From NCBI GenBank assembly GCA_947175375.1, contig CAMWMT010000138.1:1-7017 (forward strand): a stretch of 7,017 bases of DNA, read 5' to 3'. Below, one piece after another: positions 1-3,890 of the stretch; positions within the stretch are counted from its first letter, which is position 1; each line of letters starts with the position of its first letter. Below the pieces are notes generated by a model. The model had not been told where the DNA came from. It did no database searches and worked only from the letters and a program-made list of their open reading frames with translations. A program made the translations under genes and the position numbers. Source of the stretch: an uncultured Clostridiaceae bacterium. Lineage in GTDB: Bacteria; Bacillota; Clostridia; Lachnospirales; Lachnospiraceae.

Positions 1-631
1 GTAGAAATGGAGTAAGCCCGATACAGGGCATTGACACACAAGTTCTACCGCCGCATCCTTCGCGGCATTGAATGTAGAAATGGAGTAAGCCCGATACAGG
101 GCATTGACACAACGCGTAAAATTACACTACCATGCTCCTCCAGCCCAAGGGTAGAAATGGAGTAAGCCCGATACAGGGCATTGACACCATTTCATCATTT
201 CTTCTGATTGTTCCTGCATATTGTGAGTAGAAATGGAGTAAGCCCGATACAGGGCATTGACACGAATTCCATCTTCCTTCTTAAACTTCACCAACTGTTC
301 GGTAGAAATGGAGTAAGCCCGATACAGGGCATTGACACACACTCTTTGCCAAAATCGTTGCAGCAAACAATAAAGTAGAAATGGAGTAAGCCCGATACAG
401 GGCATTGACACGTATTCCAACTTGGTCAACTTTGCTTTTCCGGAAGAGTAGAAATGGAGTAAGCCCGATACAGGGCATTGACACACTAATTTTTTTTTAG
501 TTTTTTCCATTTTTTTGTAGTAGAAATGGAGTAAGCCCGATACAGGGCATTGACACAGTTAATAAAGTCTGAACACAGGCGTTTGGCGGTCGGAGTAGAA
601 ATGGAGTAAGCCCGACACAGGGCATTTGTGA
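1..631 (+). CRISPR. CRISPR array, distal part: 8 perfect 37-bp repeats, 8 spacers and 1 decayed terminal repeat
   Basis: Identical 37-bp repeats start at 1, 74, 151, 227, 302, 375, 448 and 520; a degenerate ninth starts at 595. Spacers are 38-73, 111-150, 188-226, 264-301, 339-374, 412-447, 485-519 and 557-594 (36, 40, 39, 38, 36, 36, 35 and 38 bp), all different. Each repeat carries a short hairpin, GCCCGATACAGGGC (repeat positions 16-29), followed by exactly eight bases, ATTGACAC. This matches a Cas6-type cut at the hairpin base leaving an 8-nt 5' handle on the crRNA, similar to the ATTGAAAC-like handles of type I/III repeats. That sets transcription left to right. Repeat decay at the right end marks the old, leader-distal end, so the leader is beyond base 1 and the array is truncated by the window. 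The spacer at 485-519 is extremely T-rich. Long ORFs read across the array on the minus strand are artefacts of the repeat being open in those frames. Confidence 0.98.
595..631 (+). repeat. Degenerate terminal CRISPR repeat
   Basis: The first 32 bases follow the consensus except for one change in the hairpin loop (GATACA to GACACA). The last five bases, GACAC, are replaced by unrelated sequence (TGTGA). The loss removes most of the 8-nt 5' handle, so no further functional crRNA would start here. Decay at one end is the usual sign of the leader-distal (oldest) end of an array. Confidence 0.93.
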
Positions 632-653
632 AAAAAGAACATTGGGAAAACAG

Positions 654-708
654 AAAAAGAGTCTGCTGAAAGATCTGGATGATCAGAATCTTTTCACGGA
701 CTCTTTTT
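654..708 (+). terminator. Long hairpin with A-tract and T-tract arms, possible terminator between array and cas operon
   Basis: AAAAAGAGTC (654-663) pairs perfectly with GACTCTTTTT (699-708). Inside it a second stem pairs GAAAGAT (668-674) with ATCTTTTC (688-695, one bulged base), and CTG (675-677) with CAG (684-686). The T-run is part of the stem and is preceded by A's on the other arm, so the element could end transcription from either direction. It lies about 20 bases past the end of the array, where an array terminator would be expected. The outer stem is not GC-rich, so efficiency is uncertain. Confidence 0.45.
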
Positions 709-735
709 GCATGTGTCGTTGCTGTTGTCTATAAG
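707..735 (+). promoter_or_regulatory. Candidate sigma-A promoter of the cas operon
   Basis: TTGCAT (707-712) and TATAAG (730-735) are separated by 17 bases. The -10 matches the consensus at five of six positions; the -35 matches mainly in its TTG. It would start transcripts near 742 and give a 5' leader of about 165 nt before the ATG at 907, containing the half-repeat at 764-784. It sits just after the hairpin that may end the array transcript. The alternative is read-through from the array. Confidence 0.35.
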
Positions 736-763
736 CAATTCAGACCTTCAGATATATTTTCCG

Positions 764-784
764 GCCCGCTGCAGGGCATTGCAC
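764..784 (+). repeat. Orphan half of a CRISPR repeat upstream of the cas operon
   Basis: Bases 764-784, GCCCGCTGCAGGGCATTGCAC, are compared here as two pieces: GCCCGCTGCAGGGC keeps both hairpin arms (GCCC/GGGC) with two loop changes, and ATTGCAC is the handle with one base deleted. In all, 19 of 22 positions match repeat positions 16-37. The left half of the repeat is not recognisable. It is 154 bp beyond the equivalent point of the terminal repeat, about two array units, so it may be the last trace of older repeat-spacer units. It may also act as a hairpin in the operon's 5' leader. Confidence 0.6.
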
Positions 785-892
785 CTGAGGATCTGAAAGA
801 TTATCGCAGGAAAGGAGGTATCAGGGGATCCCAAAGAGACTGTGCTCAAATTCTCAGCGTGCTACAACCAGATGAACAAAAGTTAAAAACAA

Positions 893-897
893 AGGAG
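893..897 (+). promoter_or_regulatory. Ribosome binding site that decides the CARF-HEPN start
   Basis: AGGAG at 893-897 lies nine bases before the ATG at 907 in an A-rich context. The reading frame is open further upstream to an ATG at 679, but that codon has no comparable site and lies inside the hairpin at 654-708, so 907 is preferred. Confidence 0.8.
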
Positions 898-906
898 AAA
901 AAACAA

Positions 907-2505
907 ATGAAAAAGACAACAAGCACAACGAACACGAAAAAGAAAACATCTGCAAAGAAGAGCCTGACGGAACTGGCGGAGCACTGGAAGCAGCTGGAAC
1001 GCAAGACGGCGGAACAGAGAAAGAAAGCAGAAGCCTATTATGAGAATATCCTCATGGAACCGATTGTGGAGGCATTTATTCAGAACAACCGCCCGCAGAT
1101 GGCAGAGTCTGTAGATTGCCTGATTCTGTCTGTGGGGACATCCTACGAACCACTGGTTCTGGATATTATGCTGTTGGAGCCCAAAAGGGTTCTTTTTTTG
1201 TATACGGAGATTTCTGAGAGGTATCTGGCGAAGGTAGTGGAATACTGCGGTTTGGAAGCATCCAGATATGACAAGAGCATGATCCATGAGACTGAACCTC
1301 TGGATGTTTACCGGGAGATCAAGAGTGACTATCTGAGATTGAATAAACCAGAGAAGATCTATATTGATTTCACCGGCGGTACGAAAGCCATGTCGGCAGC
1401 AGCAGCCATGGCAGGCGCGATGATCGGTGTGCAGCTGCTCTATGTAGGATGCACCGAATATTTGGTGGATTTCCGGAAACCCAATCCCGGTACGGAGCGG
1501 CTGTTCTACATTGATAATCCAGTGGAAGTATTTGGAGATATTGAGATCGAGAAGGCTTTGACCCTGTTTGGTGAATACAATTATGCAGGAGCTGGAGAAC
1601 GTTTGCTGACGCTGAAGGAAGATATCCCGGACCCAGCTATCCGTCAGGAGATGAATTTTGCCTGGCTGCTGGCGAAAAGCTATGAAGCATGGGATGCACT
1701 GGATTTTTCGGTGGCATATGAGTATATGTGTCAGTTGAACCGGGAGATTAAAAGGGACAGAAGAACACACAGACAGTTCCTGCTGATGGACTATGCAGAG
1801 CATCTTGCGCGTCAGGAAAAGGTACTTCAGAGACTGGTGCGGATACCGGCTCTGATCAGTGAGAAAAAGCAGATGGAAGTCCTCTCCGATAAGCAATATA
1901 TCATCCCGCTCATGTTTACCATGTATACCAACGCATCTGTACGGGAGATTCAGGAGAAATACGATATGGCGACGCTCCTGCTCTATCGTCTGCTGGAGAT
2001 GATCGAGCAGAGGCGTTTGGCGAGATACGGGTTATATGTATCCCGTATGGATTATAAAAATATCCGCTATGACTTTGAACAGAGACCCGATCTGAAAAAC
2101 CGTACAGCAGATGAATGCTTCTCTCAACTCAAAAGTGATATCAATGATATCAAAAAAGCATTATATGGCAGGAGCGGAAACGGCTATCTTCCGGAGCAGG
2201 TCTCGCTTCTGGAGGGTTTTGTGATCCTGCAGGTTCTGGGCGATCCTATCAGCAGGATGGAAAACGGCAGACACATCGACAAACTGAAGCGCATCCGTTC
2301 CATGGTATATCTGCGTAATAACAGCATCTTTGCTCATGGCCTGGGACCAGTCGGAAAAACGAATTTTGAGAAATTCAAAAAATTCGTGGAAGAGATGTTC
2401 CGGGAACTTTGTGCCATTGAAAATGTCAGTTTTGCAGAAGAGAAGCGGATCATGGAATGGGTGAATCCCATGGATTCGGAGTATTATTCCAGAACGGAGG
2501 CGTGA
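907..2505 (+). CDS. CARF-HEPN ribonuclease, Cas02710 / Csm6-like CRISPR ancillary protein
   Basis: This 532-residue protein is predicted to be a cytoplasmic ribonuclease switched on by cyclic oligoadenylate made by a type III Cas10. After a Lys/Thr-rich tail and an N-terminal helix (about 20-60), a CARF domain runs from about 68 to 210. It has a first strand DCLILSVGTSYEPL (70-83) and the signature DFTGGTKAMSAA (154-165), which is typical of the TIGR02710 (Cas02710) family and forms part of the ligand pocket. The middle is helical. Near the C-terminus, LRNNSIFAHG (469-478) supplies an R-x6-H motif (R470, H477) of the HEPN nuclease fold. The start at 907 follows a good ribosome site; an in-frame ATG at 679 would add 76 residues that overlap the hairpin and half-repeat and look non-coding. 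It is the first gene of the operon, with cas1 four bases downstream. Domain calls are by motif recognition; which cyclic oligoadenylate it binds cannot be read from the sequence. Confidence 0.85.
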   Translation: MKKTTSTTNTKKKTSAKKSLTELAEHWKQLERKTAEQRKKAEAYYENILMEPIVEAFIQNNRPQMAESVDCLILSVGTSYEPLVLDIMLLEPKRVLFLYTEISERYLAKVVEYCGLEASRYDKSMIHETEPLDVYREIKSDYLRLNKPEKIYIDFTGGTKAMSAAAAMAGAMIGVQLLYVGCTEYLVDFRKPNPGTERLFYIDNPVEVFGDIEIEKALTLFGEYNYAGAGERLLTLKEDIPDPAIRQEMNFAWLLAKSYEAWDALDFSVAYEYMCQLNREIKRDRRTHRQFLLMDYAEHLARQEKVLQRLVRIPALISEKKQMEVLSDKQYIIPLMFTMYTNASVREIQEKYDMATLLLYRLLEMIEQRRLARYGLYVSRMDYKNIRYDFEQRPDLKNRTADECFSQLKSDINDIKKALYGRSGNGYLPEQVSLLEGFVILQVLGDPISRMENGRHIDKLKRIRSMVYLRNNSIFAHGLGPVGKTNFEKFKKFVEEMFRELCAIENVSFAEEKRIMEWVNPMDSEYYSRTEA

Positions 2506-2509
2506 GGTC

Positions 2510-3508
2510 ATGGCAGTATTGTATGTGAAAGAACAGGGCGCATATGTACGCCGGAAAAATGAGTGCGTGGTGGTGAGTAAAGGAACCGATACCCTTCTGC
2601 AGATTCCGGCGGCGAATCTGGAAAATATGGAGGTTATCGGCAATGTACAGGTGACAACGCAGGCGCTGCATATGCTGATAGAAAGAGGTGTGGATGTGAA
2701 TTATTTCTCCCGCTCGGGAAAATATCTGGGTTGTACCGCAGCAGAAGCATCCAGGAATATCTTTCTTCGGTTGGCGCAGTATGAGGTCTGGCATGATCTG
2801 GAGCGTCGGCTTCGGATGGCGCGCAGGATCGTGGACAACAAGATCCGGAATCAGATGACCGTGATCCGTAGATATTCGTTTGAAAAAGAATCTTATGCCT
2901 GGCAGCCGGATGTGGGGCGAATGGAGGAATATCTGGGAAGGCTTCCGGACAGGCAGACATCCAATGAAATCCTGGGTGTGGAAGGCATCTGCAGCAACAT
3001 CTATTTTGGCGCTTTTGGTCATATGTTTCGGTGCGGGTTTGAATTTCGCGGAAGGAACCGGAGACCTCCCAGAGATCCCATCAATGTTATGATCAGTCTT
3101 GGCTATACATTTCTGACCAAGGAGGTCAACAACGCGCTGGACGCAGAATCTTTTGAGATGTATCTGGGATTTCTGCATGGCATCCGTTACGGAAGAAAAT
3201 CCCTGGCACTGGACATGGTGGAAGAATTCCGACAGCCGGTGGTGGACCGTCTGGTGATCCGGCTTTTTAACAAGCGGATGATCACGGAATATGATTTTTC
3301 CACAGAAGAAGATCGGATTCTCCTGAATGAAGACGGTTTTCAGAAATTCTGCCGGGAATTTGAGCGCTGGATGACAGATAAAAGCTTTGCGGCAGGGGAA
3401 ATGAGCTTCCGCACCCGAATCCGGGAACAGGTGAGTCTGCTTAAGAAAGCCGTGCAGACCGGTGCGGAGTACATCCCTTTCCGGTGGGAGGGCCCTACAT
3501 GTATGTAG
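2510..3508 (+). CDS. cas1: Cas1 spacer integrase (stand-alone)
   Basis: Cas1 is the metal-dependent integrase that, with Cas2, inserts prespacers at the leader end of the array. The 332-residue length is normal for a stand-alone Cas1. An N-terminal beta-rich domain (about 1-80) is followed by the helical catalytic domain with its three expected metal ligands: E158 in LGVEGICSNIYF, H223 in YLGFLHG, and D235 (with E238) in SLALDMVEEFR. All conserved positions are intact, so it should be active. The start ATG is preceded by GGAGG at 2496-2500, and the gene begins four bases after the CARF-HEPN stop. Its end overlaps cas2 by ten bases, so the two are translationally coupled. In many RT-bearing type III systems the RT is fused to the N-terminus of Cas1. 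Here Cas1 carries no RT, and the RT is a separate product two genes downstream, fused to a primase. Confidence 0.97.
   Translation: MAVLYVKEQGAYVRRKNECVVVSKGTDTLLQIPAANLENMEVIGNVQVTTQALHMLIERGVDVNYFSRSGKYLGCTAAEASRNIFLRLAQYEVWHDLERRLRMARRIVDNKIRNQMTVIRRYSFEKESYAWQPDVGRMEEYLGRLPDRQTSNEILGVEGICSNIYFGAFGHMFRCGFEFRGRNRRPPRDPINVMISLGYTFLTKEVNNALDAESFEMYLGFLHGIRYGRKSLALDMVEEFRQPVVDRLVIRLFNKRMITEYDFSTEEDRILLNEDGFQKFCREFERWMTDKSFAAGEMSFRTRIREQVSLLKKAVQTGAEYIPFRWEGPTCM
3486..3492 (+). promoter_or_regulatory. Ribosome binding site that decides the cas2 start
   Basis: GGGAGGG at 3486-3492, inside the end of cas1, lies six bases before the ATG at 3499. An in-frame GTG at 3484 would put the site inside the gene and add five residues before the usual MYVVCYD start of Cas2, so 3499 is preferred. 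Confidence 0.75.
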
Positions 3509-3789
3509 TATGTTATGATATCACATCCGACCGGCTGAGGAGCAGGATCGCAAAGATACTGGAGGGTTACGGCAGACGGGTACAGTACAGTGTCTTTGAA
3601 TGCGATCTGAACGAGAGGCGTTATCGAGAGCTGTATGAAAGACTATTATCTCTCATGCAGGAAGCTGAAGAGCAGGACGGAAATATCTGCTTCTATCATA
3701 TATGTAAGAACTGTATTGGAAAGAAACAGATTATCGGTATTCCGAAAGAACCGGAAGGCTATCCGGATGATGATGTCATTATCATATGA
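3499..3789 (+). CDS. cas2: Cas2 adaptation protein
   Basis: This 96-residue protein is the small ferredoxin-fold partner that bridges two Cas1 dimers in the spacer-integration complex. It begins with the classic first strand MYVVCYDI, with the family's conserved aspartate at D7, then RLRSRIAKILEGYGRRVQYSVFEC, the usual helix and second strand. A later strand, ICFYHIC, and a C-terminal extension with an acidic DDD cluster complete the fold. Its length is typical. It overlaps cas1 by ten bases, and its TGA overlaps an ATG at 3786 in the frame of the next gene (ATGA), though a better start for that gene lies 101 bases further on. Its role is probably structural rather than as a nuclease, as for most Cas2 proteins in the Cas1-Cas2 complex. 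Confidence 0.95.
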   Translation: MYVVCYDITSDRLRSRIAKILEGYGRRVQYSVFECDLNERRYRELYERLLSLMQEAEEQDGNICFYHICKNCIGKKQIIGIPKEPEGYPDDDVIII

Positions 3790-3876
3790 TGCAGCAGGAT
3801 ATAATCAAAAACCATACAGGAACAGCATCTGTCCGGATAGGGAACAGTACCAGAGGGCAGATGCAGAATTACAGTC

Positions 3877-3884
3877 AGGAGGAG
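3877..3884 (+). promoter_or_regulatory. Ribosome binding site that decides the RT-primase start
   Basis: AGGAGGAG at 3877-3884 is the best Shine-Dalgarno sequence in the window and lies six bases before the ATG at 3891. The alternative in-frame ATG at 3786 has no comparable site and depends on an ATGA overlap with cas2. Confidence 0.8.
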
Positions 3885-3890
3885 ACAAAA

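Noticed and set aside
127..510. Minus-strand open frames across the CRISPR array encoding repeated peptides such as VNALYRAYSIST
   Set aside because: The repeat is open in these frames and spacers are short, so the frames continue by chance. The peptide repeats simply mirror the DNA repeat.
31..556. TTGACA in every repeat, a perfect -35 box that might make promoters inside the array
   Set aside because: Checking the spacers at about 17 bases downstream showed no convincing -10 box. The hexamer is part of the ATTGACAC handle.
557..594. Spacer read on the minus strand ending in a TAA stop codon, suggesting capture of a gene 3' end
   Set aside because: Another minus-strand frame is open through the whole spacer, so the stop codon cannot be assigned.
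679..906. N-terminal extension of the CARF-HEPN protein starting MIRIFSRTLFACVVAVVY, which looks like a membrane or signal segment
   Set aside because: The ATG at 679 has no good ribosome site and lies inside the hairpin, and the extension contains the half-repeat. The ATG at 907 has AGGAG at the right spacing.
883..1896. Long minus-strand open frame of 337 codons opposite the CARF-HEPN gene
   Set aside because: It is a shadow of the real gene on the other strand; its peptide is rich in Leu, His and Cys with no recognisable domain and no ribosome site was seen.
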